This document shows positions 10,201-17,768 of a stretch of 56,433 bases of DNA, piece after piece. Source of the stretch: Arthrobacter rhombi (GTDB lineage: Bacteria; Actinomycetota; Actinomycetes; Actinomycetales; Micrococcaceae); contig NZ_FUHW01000009.1 of NCBI RefSeq assembly GCF_900163545.1, positions 1 to 56,433 of the forward strand, written 5' to 3'. Both the position numbers and the translations under genes were made by a program. Numbering within the stretch: the stretch's first letter is position 1; each line of letters begins with the position of its first letter. The notes under the pieces are model-generated. The model did no database searches. It was given only the letters and a program-made list of their open reading frames with translations, and was not told the DNA's origin.

Positions 10201-11031
10201 TGCATCATCGTCACCGGCGACCGAGATCTGACCTCGTCACGATTCCACTCCTTGGCGGATCACCGGATTTACCTCAGGTTCGGTCTGGGCCAGGAAACCG
10301 TGATGGGTTGGCCAAAGCTCAAGAACACCGGTCCCTACCCCGGGCGAGCCGTATGGACATCCCCCATCACCCAGGAGCAGGGAGTCGTTGTACAACTCCG
10401 TACTCCAGCTCCGTCGACCAGCTACGCCCCGGGACCGCCGACTGCCCTGCCACAAAGGACCTGCCATGCCCTGCCTTCCCAGGTCAGAGCCGATCAAGTG
10501 CCGAGCTTCAGTTCCGGGCTGGGCCGCTATCCGATCGGTCTCTTGGCGCCGGATCACCGCACCTGGAGCTGGGCGCCGGGTCGTGTAGGCCTCATCCTCG
10601 GTGGTACGGGGACGGGAAAAACGAGCCTTCTCGCACTCATCGCCGCCCAGTTGGGGCCCGAGTTCGATATCCGTTACTCCATGGATCAGCTCACTGACGG
10701 ACCAGGGTTGTTGTTACTCGACGACGTTCTGGAACTCACGGACGCCGAACTGACTCATGTGGATGCACTCATTCGTTCGGGTACCCACGTCGTCATGTCG
10801 GCTTCACCTGAACGAGTCGGATTGGTCCGACTTCCTCCGGCCGCACGAATGCTGCCAGCCGCTGCGATGCTTTTGCTTAACCCCCGACAAGCAAGTGACG
10901 GCGATTTCCTCGGATGGAGATTCCGGCCGCATCAACGGAGCCAGCCGGGCCGGGCCCTCGTGATGCGAGACGGGACGTTGGCCCAAGTTCAGTGCGCATT
11001 ATTGGGTGTCGGGGATGGTCCCAAAGACTAG
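7207..11031 (+). CDS. FHA-domain FtsK/SpoIIIE ATPase, EccC-like
   Basis: The 1274-residue protein starts with an FHA domain (about residues 92-165; core RYSIGRG and SRHHA), which binds phosphothreonine. Two membrane helices follow (about 208-250), then three ATPase-like modules. Module 1 has an intact Walker A (TTGSGKSELL, near 566) and Walker B (LVVMVDEL, near 668). Module 2 (about 850-1000) is degenerate, with AGPASSAAATLL where Walker A should be and LLVSGLAVW in place of Walker B. Module 3 has Walker A (GGTGTGKTSLL, near 1130) and LLLLDDV. Two membrane helices followed by three FtsK modules is the plan of EccC/YukB motors of type VII secretion. No WXG100, EccB, EccD or MycP gene is in the window. 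Its phosphothreonine partner may be the kinase encoded 1.1 kb downstream; that is inference. Confidence 0.85.
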   Translation: MTLHVTVVQRPRGSFDAAPTTSLEVTGPEGLSGAALGDALAELGYTELWAAGGTRLQQLDHLPPTGTLTLTPFRRPRKPPASTSEIWLVAIKGPDCGPYLLLTRGRYSIGRGDCDLSTSDPALSRHHADIIVDKTSIALLEIPGPAVTDRSAPHPKKRLLGADDEFSLGDTTFRVLSTQAGCMELSTHDRRVLWPPPPTRISRPASGSRPWLMIATAGLPLLIGLALALTLGSWFFLAFSAFGLVTGGVPASIELIARRRLRRRIRSIATQRIHTLEHTVPPVGLQILQAMVETRAAKPPRRTSGVSHPLRLGSGKVAPPVVLEPPSERGPQVQSVDGPVIITVSPGELGILSGSEPSLGPILRSSVIQLSYACSLTGSTLLIVGRGDCLPTEVRFLPCVRACNDVDEAIPLLPTLGASSVVLVMFGVSCTERLVTAIRNIDSSWPPPALIIAVPTSDARADWNLDVTKSTLSRAEDEVLMAVDGISSPTLAAACTAGLHELEFPRARSTSLDRAFQAPRRNLADLGPVWQGSSADSLQTQFGNWEGIPVSLDFVGDGPHVLITGTTGSGKSELLKAITMDLVCRYGPDQLSLLLLDFKGGSALGPYAETPHCQNLVTDLNAESSERVLGSLRVELQRRESLFREANAEDYAGYRSRAASAAQPLPRLVVMVDELRVLSDELEDAVPELIRIATVGRSLGVHLLLATQRPQGVVTPSMRANINTIIALRLLSPLESNELLGTSAAAELSASSPGLGFMRRAGDPPVPFRALPLEQDTPTWTVQEIGPSFQDCRLVATIHGTPPADSSPGAVLRRKTADVPDPPFPVTSFAAPLPSEVHSIPRRFRIHQPKGSIALGLIDDIQRQRLTPLWWTPELQRRVAVIAGPASSAAATLLGVFDSLIQAEQERHIYVLDGAGHFGAAAGSPRVAGFVSCGEPERVHELLDVFEAAPDAVEEQTATRILLVSGLAVWSAELGASEFAALDDRLAALARRTERENTCIIVTGDRDLTSSRFHSLADHRIYLRFGLGQETVMGWPKLKNTGPYPGRAVWTSPITQEQGVVVQLRTPAPSTSYAPGPPTALPQRTCHALPSQVRADQVPSFSSGLGRYPIGLLAPDHRTWSWAPGRVGLILGGTGTGKTSLLALIAAQLGPEFDIRYSMDQLTDGPGLLLLDDVLELTDAELTHVDALIRSGTHVVMSASPERVGLVRLPPAARMLPAAAMLLLNPRQASDGDFLGWRFRPHQRSQPGRALVMRDGTLAQVQCALLGVGDGPKD

Positions 11032-11471
11032 TTTTGTGGGGCGCGATCCCCGAAGAAGGCCGTGGCTTTCGGATCGAAAATCAGCAGGATGATCGCTGCG
11101 GAAGGAATCAACAGCGCGATCCCGAGTGCCAGGCTCCAGCCCCCTCCCCCGAGGAAGGAAACAGCAAAGATCACTTGGAAGATCTGCCAAACCACGGCGG
11201 CGGCACGGGTCCATGCATGTCCCTTGAACACCTGAATACCCACATTGGTTTGCCATGCCGTGGCTCCGAGAATCAGGACGAGCATGAAGATCCGCCCACC
11301 CATCGATAGGGGACCCGATTCACCCAACGATGTGGCATACCAGGCCGCCGCGGCCAATGCAGCAACGGCCTCCAGCAGCAGCAACGCTGAGACCGCGATA
11401 ATCGATGGCGGACGCCGTCGCACGGGTGCAGGATCGTGGGGAGGAAAAGAGGGGGAACTCGGGGAACTCAC
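11028..11471 (-). CDS. Four-helix integral membrane protein, function unknown
   Basis: The 147-residue protein starts with a GTG. After a Pro/Ser-rich cytoplasmic tail of about 22 residues it has four hydrophobic helices, roughly residues 23-47, 57-75, 85-108 and 111-131, and ends with a short polar tail. No catalytic motif is visible. It is convergent with the FHA/FtsK gene, and the two stop codons share the palindrome CTAG at 11028-11031, each strand reading TAG. Small proteins of this kind are common in Micrococcaceae, but I cannot name a function. Confidence 0.72.
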   Translation of the reverse strand: MSSPSSPSFPPHDPAPVRRRPPSIIAVSALLLLEAVAALAAAAWYATSLGESGPLSMGGRIFMLVLILGATAWQTNVGIQVFKGHAWTRAAAVVWQIFQVIFAVSFLGGGGWSLALGIALLIPSAAIILLIFDPKATAFFGDRAPQN

Positions 11472-11776
11472 CCCTAGAATCTACTCGACGAGTCACACCG
11501 CCCCAACCACATCATGATCCCCACGGCACCGGGGAGCGGGCCATGACATGGGAAATGCTAGGCCGCAAGGGTTCGTGCGAGTGAGAAAAGCCTCAGTGTC
11601 GGGAAGCGATTAGTTGCCGTCCAACCCTTGTTTACACACAAGTAACATGACAATCTTATGGGGCAGGTGAACGGGAGCATTTTTGAGTGCTCTCTTTTGT
11701 GCTGCCACCGCCCCACTTTTCGGATTGGCCGTAGTGGGTCGTCCCCCGAAACCTATCCCAAGGAGCATCACAAAGC
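11472..11776. promoter_or_regulatory. Intergenic region upstream of whiB1
   Basis: This stretch of about 305 bases contains no convincing gene. It holds the start region of the divergent membrane protein gene on the left and the promoter of whiB1 on the right. Around 11639-11659 there is a TGTT-N11-AACA arrangement (TTGTTTACACACAAGTAACA) that could be a weak dyad operator. The ribosome site AAGGAG lies about eleven bases before the whiB1 ATG. The long leader suggests regulated expression, but no promoter boxes could be fixed. Confidence 0.35.
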
Positions 11777-12025
11777 ATGGATTGGCGTAGTCGCGCAGCC
11801 TGCCTGGACAAAGACCCCGAATTGTTCTTCCCCGTGGGGAATACCGGGCCAGCATTGCTCCAGATCGAAGAGGCCAAGAGCGTCTGCCGCCGGTGCCCGG
11901 TCATCGACACCTGCCTACAGTGGGCCATCGAATCCGGCCAGGACGCCGGTGTGTGGGGTGGCATGAGCGAAGACGAGCGTCGCGCCCTGAAGCGCCGCGC
12001 AGCCCGGGCCCGCCGCGCATCATAG
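11777..12025 (+). CDS. whiB1: WhiB1-type iron-sulfur transcription regulator
   Basis: The 82-residue protein carries the four cluster-binding cysteines of the Wbl family at C9, C37, C40 and C46 (CRRCPVIDTC), the G-V-W-G-G turn at residues 58-62 and a basic C-terminal tail (RRALKRRAARARR) for DNA binding. The N-terminus MDWRSRAAC and the DPELFFPVGN segment closely resemble mycobacterial WhiB1, an essential nitric-oxide-sensitive [4Fe-4S] protein that partners with the primary sigma factor. A strong hairpin terminator follows the gene, so it is transcribed alone. Confidence 0.93.
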   Translation: MDWRSRAACLDKDPELFFPVGNTGPALLQIEEAKSVCRRCPVIDTCLQWAIESGQDAGVWGGMSEDERRALKRRAARARRAS

Positions 12026-12047
12026 CGAGACAGAACCTCTAGCCGTT

Positions 12048-12081
12048 CGGAGGGAGCGAATCCACGGATTCGCTCCCTCCG
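12048..12081 (+). terminator. Hairpin terminator after whiB1
   Basis: A perfect 15-base-pair inverted repeat, CGGAGGGAGCGAATC, with a four-base loop and its exact complement downstream. It lies 22 bases past the whiB1 stop codon. There is no long U tract, which is common for actinobacterial terminators. Confidence 0.8.
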
Positions 12082-12141
12082 GCTCGTTAAGGACTTCTGC
12101 TGGTCCAACGATTCCGCCTCCCCCGGGCGGATGTCCACGGA

Positions 12142-14325
12142 ATGACGTCCGGTTTTGGCTACCATCGTGGGGTGAGTGAACATGGAGCCAGTCCCGACAG
12201 GGACACGATGATCGACGGCCGCTATCGCATTATCGAGCGCCTGGCCGTCGGCGGCATGTCCACTGTCTATCTGGCCACCGACATCCGCCTCGAGCGCAAT
12301 GTGGCCCTGAAGATCCTGCACCCGCACCTCGCCGAAGACCCGCTGTTGGTCGAGCGTTTCCGAACCGAGGCCATCACCGCAGCCGGTTTCTCCCACCCGC
12401 ATATCGTCGGTGTCCTAGATACTGGCGTCGACGGACATACGGCCTACCTGGCCATGGAGCTCGTCAACGGGCATACCCTGCGCGACCTACTCAAGACCCA
12501 GGGGCGCATGGCACCCCGCCAAGCCTTGGCGCTATTGGACGCCGTCGTCGAGGGTCTCGCCGCGGCTCATGCTGCAGGACTGGTCCACCGGGATATCAAG
12601 CCCGAAAACGTCCTGCTGTCGAATTCCGGCCAGATCAAACTTGCCGATTTCGGACTGGCCCGCGCGGCGACGAACCAGACGTCTACCGGGAACCTCATTG
12701 GCACGGTTGCCTACGTCTCCCCTGAACTCGTCACCGGCGCCCCCGCTGACGCCCGTAGTGACATCTACGCGTTGGGCATCATGTTGTACGAGATGCTCAC
12801 CGGAGACCAGCCCTTCGTGGCCGATGCCCCCATTGCCGTCGCCTATCAGCATGTCTCCAATGACGTGCCAGCCCCCTCGCTCGTCCTGCCGGGTCTGGCC
12901 GCCGACCTCGATGAGCTCGTGGAGTTCTGTACCCGCAAGGAGCCTGAGGAACGCCCCCAAGACGCTGAGGCGTTGTTGGGAGAGATCCGGCAGATCCGAC
13001 GGACCCTCACTGATGCGGAACTTGATTCCCCGAGCGTCGACCCTGAAAGTGCCGGTTCGGGGCGTGGTGTGGACGCTACCGAAGCCATCGGGTCTCCGGT
13101 GCCCCTGCCCTCAACTGGTGGCCAAACGGAAGCGACCGAGGCCATTACTGGCTCCGAACGGTCCGCCGGAGCGACCGAGGTGATCGGGGCCCCCGATAAC
13201 GCCACCAGCGTCATTTCGACACCCGCCGGGGCCACTCAGGCACTCCCCCGCTACAACGACCACACCGACACCGGGGAGCTCACGGGGCTGCCCCTGGCCT
13301 CAGAGGATCCACGCTCAGGCGCGAGCGGCCTCTCACCGCGGGCCCGCGAACGCCAGGCCCGCAAGGAGGCCAAGAACTCCCGTCGGCAGTGGGCCCGCGA
13401 AGCACAAAGGCCCCGCGAAAGCCTCGCATCCCCCTCTTCGCGACGACGCGGTTGGATCCTGGCCATCGTGCTCTTTCTCGTCACCGCCCTGGTGGCAACC
13501 GGTGCCTGGTTCTTCGGTATGGGGCCGGGGTCCCCGGTACAGATTCCACAACTGAGCGGCCAATCGGCTGCCTCCGCCCAGCAGGCCCTGGAAGCGGGCC
13601 GCGTTTCGTCCAGTTCGACCCAGGTCTTCGACGACGAGATCAAGAAAGGTCTGGTGGTCGGTTCCGAACCGGCAGCGGGGACCACCATCCGCCGGTACCA
13701 ATCAGTTGAGCTCCTGATCTCCAAAGGTCCGGAGCTTTTTGCCGTCCCCAATGTCGTCGGTCTGGAGGAACCCGCCGCCCAGAAGGCCCTCAAAGGTGCC
13801 CAGGTCGAAGCGGGGAAGGCCACGAAGGAGTATGACGAATCCATTGCCGCCGGGCAGATTGTTTCGCAGAAGCCGAAGCCGGAAGCGGAAGTGCGCCGGG
13901 GGACCAAGGTCTCCTACGTGGTGTCCCGTGGCCGCGCCCCGGTGAAGGTACCCGATGTCACCGGTCGGTCGGAGAAGGAGGCCGCGGCGACGTTGAAGGA
14001 CGCGGGGCTGGATCCGAAGAAGTCAGGTACGGAATTCGACAAGAACGTCGAAAAGGGAATGGTCATTTCGCAGGAGCCGGCCTCGGGCAAGGCCAAACGG
14101 GGAACGACCGTCAGTTTCGTCGTTTCCAAGGGACCACGGATGGTCGAGGTTCCGGGGGTGCGCGGCAAGCAGGTGGAGAAAGCCAAGAAGATCCTCAAGG
14201 ACGCGGGTTTCGAGGTCGAAATCAACGAGGGCAGCTTCGGCATCATCTTCGGCACGGTGGCCACCCAAGACCCGTCCTCCGGCGAACTACCCGAGGGCTC
14301 GACCGTGACACTGGGCGTCGTCTGA
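12142..14325 (+). CDS. pknL: PASTA-domain serine/threonine protein kinase, PknL-like
   Basis: The 727-residue transmembrane kinase has a glycine-rich loop (RLAVGGMSTVY, residues 33-43), the ATP lysine in VALKIL (K57), the catalytic loop HRDIKPEN (149-156), DFG at 169-171 and a Thr-rich activation loop before SPE. A membrane helix spans about 438-460, and four PASTA repeats follow (beginning near VQIPQLSG, FAVPNVVG, VKVPDVTG and VEVPGVRG) that would sense cell-wall fragments outside. Position next to class II aroG supports the PknL branch, although mycobacterial PknL lacks PASTA domains. Five ATEAI-like Thr motifs lie at residues 312-368. The start could instead be the GTG at 12172, which better fits the kinase domain. 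Confidence 0.92.
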   Translation: MTSGFGYHRGVSEHGASPDRDTMIDGRYRIIERLAVGGMSTVYLATDIRLERNVALKILHPHLAEDPLLVERFRTEAITAAGFSHPHIVGVLDTGVDGHTAYLAMELVNGHTLRDLLKTQGRMAPRQALALLDAVVEGLAAAHAAGLVHRDIKPENVLLSNSGQIKLADFGLARAATNQTSTGNLIGTVAYVSPELVTGAPADARSDIYALGIMLYEMLTGDQPFVADAPIAVAYQHVSNDVPAPSLVLPGLAADLDELVEFCTRKEPEERPQDAEALLGEIRQIRRTLTDAELDSPSVDPESAGSGRGVDATEAIGSPVPLPSTGGQTEATEAITGSERSAGATEVIGAPDNATSVISTPAGATQALPRYNDHTDTGELTGLPLASEDPRSGASGLSPRARERQARKEAKNSRRQWAREAQRPRESLASPSSRRRGWILAIVLFLVTALVATGAWFFGMGPGSPVQIPQLSGQSAASAQQALEAGRVSSSSTQVFDDEIKKGLVVGSEPAAGTTIRRYQSVELLISKGPELFAVPNVVGLEEPAAQKALKGAQVEAGKATKEYDESIAAGQIVSQKPKPEAEVRRGTKVSYVVSRGRAPVKVPDVTGRSEKEAAATLKDAGLDPKKSGTEFDKNVEKGMVISQEPASGKAKRGTTVSFVVSKGPRMVEVPGVRGKQVEKAKKILKDAGFEVEINEGSFGIIFGTVATQDPSSGELPEGSTVTLGVV

Positions 14326-14355
14326 GGCACTCCCGGTCGGTATCCACACAAAAAT

Positions 14356-14393
14356 GATGGCCACGTCCAGGGTTTTTCCCGGGCGTGGCCATC
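14356..14393. terminator. Bidirectional terminator between pknL and aroG
   Basis: An inverted repeat with arms GATGGCCACG... and ...CGTGGCCATC and a TTTTT loop. The stem is about 16 pairs with one G-U pair and one bulge. It sits between two convergent genes and can serve both strands. Confidence 0.75.
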
Positions 14394-14415
14394 AGTATTC
14401 GATGCGGTCGGTGGA

Positions 14416-15813
14416 TCAGTCGTTGCGCGGCTTCCGCTCGGCCAAGGCGCCGGCGACGAGGAAGGCCATCTCCAAGGACTGACGGTGGTTCAGCCGCGGA
14501 TCGCACACGGACTCGTAGAGGTCGTCGAACTGGTCGGCACGAATCGGGTCGGCACCGCCGAGGCACTCGGCCACGTCGTCACCGGTCATCTCCACATGCA
14601 GCCCGCCGGCGTAGGTACCCAAGGAGTTGTGCACGTCGAAGAAGCCACGCACCTCGTCCATGACGTCGTCGAACTTCCGGGTCTTGTAGCCGTTCTCGCT
14701 GGTTACCGTGTTGCCATGCATCGGGTCGGTGACCCAGAGGACCTGGGCACCCGAGGCGGTGACCTTCTCCACCAGATCCGGCAGTTTCTCGCGGATGTTC
14801 TTCGCTCCCATACGGGTGATGAAGGTCAGCCGGCCCGGTTCACGGTTCGGGTCCAGCTTCTCCACCAGGGCCAAGGCATCCTCGGGCGTCGTGTTCGGGC
14901 CGAGCTTCACACCCAACGGGTTGCGTACCCGGGAGAGGAAATCAACGTGGGCGCTGTCCAGCTGCCGGGTCCGCTCACCAATCCAGAGGAAGTGCCCTGA
15001 GGTGTCGTAGGGCTGGCCGGTGCGGGAATCCGTGCGGGTCAGCGCTCGCTCGTAATCCAACAGCAGCGCCTCATGGCTGGCGAAGAACTCGGTGGTCTTC
15101 AGGGCCTCGAAGTCGGCACCGCAGGCGTCCATGAACCGGACGGCACGGTCGATTTCCGCGGCCAAGGACTCGTACTGGCTATGCGCCGGGTTGGCGCGGA
15201 AGCCCTTATTCCAGTGATGCACGCTGCGCAGGTCGGCGAAGCCACCCTGGGTGAAGGCGCGAATCAGGTTCAAGGTGGCGGCCGAGGTGTTGTAGGCCTT
15301 GACCATGCGGGCCGGGTCGTGCCGCCGGGACTCGGGGGTGAAATCGAAGCCGTTGACGATATCGCCGCGGAACGCCGGCAGCGTGACACCCTCACGGGTT
15401 TCCGAATCCGAGGAGCGCGGTTTGGCGAACTGACCGGCCATACGCCCCATTTTCACGACGGGCATCGAGGCGCCGTAGGTCAGCACGACGGCCATCTGCA
15501 GGATCGTCTTCACCCGAGCACTGATGCGATCGGCGGTTGCCGCGGCAAACGTTTCGGCGCAGTCCCCACCCTGCAGCAGGAAGGCATGGCCCTGGGCCGC
15601 GGCGGCCAGTCGTTCGCGCAGAATGTCCACTTCACCGGCGAAGACCAGCGGCGGCAAGGAGGCCAGCTCGTCGACTGCGCGCGTATATTCCGGGCCGGAC
15701 CACGTGGGCTGCTGAGAAATCGGGAGCTCGCGCCAGGCATCGAGGCCGGGATCGGCAGCGGGCCCGGGGATGGGCTGGTGGAACGGGGCGGAAGTCTGGG
15801 TCGAATCAGTCAC
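14416..15813 (-). CDS. aroG: 3-deoxy-7-phosphoheptulonate synthase, class II
   Basis: This is the first enzyme of the shikimate pathway, joining phosphoenolpyruvate and erythrose 4-phosphate. The 465-residue length is right for the plant/actinobacterial class II family. Diagnostic segments are FLLQGGDCAETF near residue 80, VVKMGRMAGQFAKPRS (PEP and metal binding), THWNKGF-like VHHWNKGF, and the metal-binding WVTDPMHGNT and GGLHVEMTG. The start is GTG. It is convergent with the kinase gene, the arrangement remembered for pknL (Rv2176) and aroG (Rv2178c) in M. tuberculosis. Confidence 0.96.
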   Translation of the reverse strand: MTDSTQTSAPFHQPIPGPAADPGLDAWRELPISQQPTWSGPEYTRAVDELASLPPLVFAGEVDILRERLAAAAQGHAFLLQGGDCAETFAAATADRISARVKTILQMAVVLTYGASMPVVKMGRMAGQFAKPRSSDSETREGVTLPAFRGDIVNGFDFTPESRRHDPARMVKAYNTSAATLNLIRAFTQGGFADLRSVHHWNKGFRANPAHSQYESLAAEIDRAVRFMDACGADFEALKTTEFFASHEALLLDYERALTRTDSRTGQPYDTSGHFLWIGERTRQLDSAHVDFLSRVRNPLGVKLGPNTTPEDALALVEKLDPNREPGRLTFITRMGAKNIREKLPDLVEKVTASGAQVLWVTDPMHGNTVTSENGYKTRKFDDVMDEVRGFFDVHNSLGTYAGGLHVEMTGDDVAECLGGADPIRADQFDDLYESVCDPRLNHRQSLEMAFLVAGALAERKPRND

Positions 15814-15916
15814 TAGCCCAGCGTATCCGGGTCGTGGGTCGGCACCCTATTCGCGGCGTAAAGTTTCGTTTTAGCCGGTCATCCGATGCACGACTGCAGG
15901 ACAGCGCAGCTGCCGG

Positions 15917-16855
15917 TCACGCCTGTTTCGCGTTGCCTTCCTCCCCGGATTCACGGGATGGTTCGGTGTCGAGGGGAGCATCGTCGTCGTTCGCCTCAGC
16001 GCTCCCCGTGGTGTCCCCCGCTGCCAGGGCCTCGTCCTCAGCAGCGGCGTCCGCCCCGTCCTTGGGGGTGCGGATGTGTTCGACTTCCTTCCTGGCCGCA
16101 TCCACCGTGGCACGAACCTGGGCGCGAGCGTTCTCTGCCAGGGCCTCACGGGCTGCCTTGCGATCCGCGAGGCGGTCGGCAGTGATCTTTGCCTTGACGG
16201 TCGAGGCGTAGGAATCAACGTATTCCTGGCCCGAGAGCCGCATCAGCGCATACATGATCTCGTCGGTGACCGAACGCTGGACGAACCGGTCCTCCTCCAT
16301 CCCCTCATAGCGGGAGAAGTCCAGTGGTTCGCCCACGATCAGCCCGACCCTGCGGATGTTCGGCACGGTCTTGCCGATCGGCTGGACCTTATCGGTGCCG
16401 ATCATGGCCACCGGGATCACGGGAACACCGGTGGCCAGGGCGAGCTTCGCGACACCGACCTTGCCCCGGTAGAGGCGCCCATCGGGGCTGCGGGTGCCTT
16501 CCGGGTAGATGCCCAACAGCTGTCCGTCCAAGAGGGCCTGCTCCCCCGCTCCCAGCGAGTTCGCCGAGGCGGCACCCCCGGAACGGTCCATCGGCAACTG
16601 ATTGGAGAGCCGGAAAAACAGGGCGGTGAGCTTGCCTTTGATTCCCTTGCCGGTGAAATACTCCATTTTGGCCAGAAAAACGACCGGACGGTCCACGGCG
16701 ACGGGCAGGAAGATCGAGTCGGAGACCGACAGGTGGTTGCTGGCCAGGATCGCGCCGCCTTCGGCAGGAATGTTATCCATTCCCTTGACCCACGGCCGGA
16801 ACAGCAGGTTGGTCAGCGGTGCAATGAGCAGCCGCTTCATGATCCAATAAAACAC
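15917..16855 (-). CDS. plsC: 1-acyl-sn-glycerol-3-phosphate acyltransferase family protein
   Basis: This membrane-associated acyltransferase has the catalytic HX4D motif in SNHLSVSDS and the substrate-binding YPEGTRSP block typical of PlsC/AGPAT enzymes, which acylate lysophosphatidate in phospholipid synthesis. The open frame extends to 17041, but that would overlap the divergent esterase gene and add about 60 residues unlike the family. A GTG at 16855 with an AAGG ribosome site nine bases upstream gives an N-terminus (FYWIMKRLLIAPLTNLL) that fits Rv2182c-like proteins. The last 90 residues are a charged Ala/Glu-rich tail with no known domain. It lies beside aroG, as in the mycobacterial order. 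Confidence 0.88.
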   Translation of the reverse strand: MFYWIMKRLLIAPLTNLLFRPWVKGMDNIPAEGGAILASNHLSVSDSIFLPVAVDRPVVFLAKMEYFTGKGIKGKLTALFFRLSNQLPMDRSGGAASANSLGAGEQALLDGQLLGIYPEGTRSPDGRLYRGKVGVAKLALATGVPVIPVAMIGTDKVQPIGKTVPNIRRVGLIVGEPLDFSRYEGMEEDRFVQRSVTDEIMYALMRLSGQEYVDSYASTVKAKITADRLADRKAAREALAENARAQVRATVDAARKEVEHIRTPKDGADAAAEDEALAAGDTTGSAEANDDDAPLDTEPSRESGEEGNAKQA

Positions 16856-16979
16856 GTGTGGGAGCCTTCCGCCGGGCAGGTCGTCGGGCGCCCGCCTCGC
16901 ACGGACCCCATGTCGGTTAGGCTCTACTCTAGGCACATATTCACCCCGGGGCACGATCCCCGGCCTGCTTGGGAGCGCT

Positions 16980-17768
16980 ATGGAATTCTCGGCAACGGCC
17001 CCATCCGACGCGTCCGAAGGCTTCCGGGTCCGTGGTGGCAACGGCGATGCGGTCTTGGTGATCCACGGTTTTACGTCCAGCCCGCGCAGTATGCGCCCCT
17101 GGGCCGACGCCCTCCTGACGGGCGGCTATACGGTCTCCCTTCCGGTTCTGCCCGGGCATGGGAGCACGTGGCAGGACCTGGCCAGGACCCCCCGCTCCGC
17201 CTGGACAGCCGCCGTCGAGGCCGAATTCGATCTGCTGGCCGCTTCACACCGCAAGGTTTTCGTCGTGGGTCTGTCCATGGGCGGGACGCTGGCCCTGCAC
17301 TTGGGAATCACTCGGAAACCGGCAGGGCTCGCCCTGGTTAACCCGGCCCTGAGCATGGTGGACCGGACCGCGGCACTGACCGGGGTTCTGAAACACTTCA
17401 TCCCCTCGGTCCCCGCCATCGCCAACGACATTGCCCGTCCCGGCCAGGATGAGGGCGCCTACCCGCGGACCCCGGTGGCCGCGGTGCACGAACTACGGCA
17501 GCTCATCCACGCGACGCGGAAGATCCTCAGCGCCATCGAAGCCCCGGTGTTCGTTTTCCGCTCGGTGGTGGACCATATCGTTTCCGAGGCGGGTTTGAAT
17601 GTCCTGCGACGCGAATTGGTGGGCATGCACCCTTCCGGGGTGCCGCGGCTGCAGCTGAGGTATCTGGAACGTAGTCTGCATGTCGCGACCCTTGATTACG
17701 ACGCCGCAGCGATCTTCGACGGCTCACTCGCCTTCTTCGACGCCCTGGGAGGCCATGCCCATGGCTGA
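16980..17768 (+). CDS. Alpha/beta hydrolase (carboxylesterase/monoacylglycerol lipase type)
   Basis: The 262-residue cytoplasmic hydrolase has the oxyanion-hole segment HGFTSSP (residues 29-35), the nucleophile elbow GLSMGG with Ser99, a likely catalytic Asp in the VVDHIVS segment and His in ERSLHVATLD near the end. These match Est30-type carboxylesterases and actinobacterial monoacylglycerol lipases. GGGAG lies four bases before the ATG. It diverges from plsC and overlaps the next gene by eight bases, suggesting a lipid-related unit. The natural substrate cannot be told from sequence. Confidence 0.88.
   Translation: MEFSATAPSDASEGFRVRGGNGDAVLVIHGFTSSPRSMRPWADALLTGGYTVSLPVLPGHGSTWQDLARTPRSAWTAAVEAEFDLLAASHRKVFVVGLSMGGTLALHLGITRKPAGLALVNPALSMVDRTAALTGVLKHFIPSVPAIANDIARPGQDEGAYPRTPVAAVHELRQLIHATRKILSAIEAPVFVFRSVVDHIVSEAGLNVLRRELVGMHPSGVPRLQLRYLERSLHVATLDYDAAAIFDGSLAFFDALGGHAHG

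Noticed and set aside
16980..17041. Longer N-terminus of the acyltransferase overlapping the esterase start
   Set aside because: The extra residues are unlike the family, and a GTG at 16855 with a ribosome site gives the expected start.
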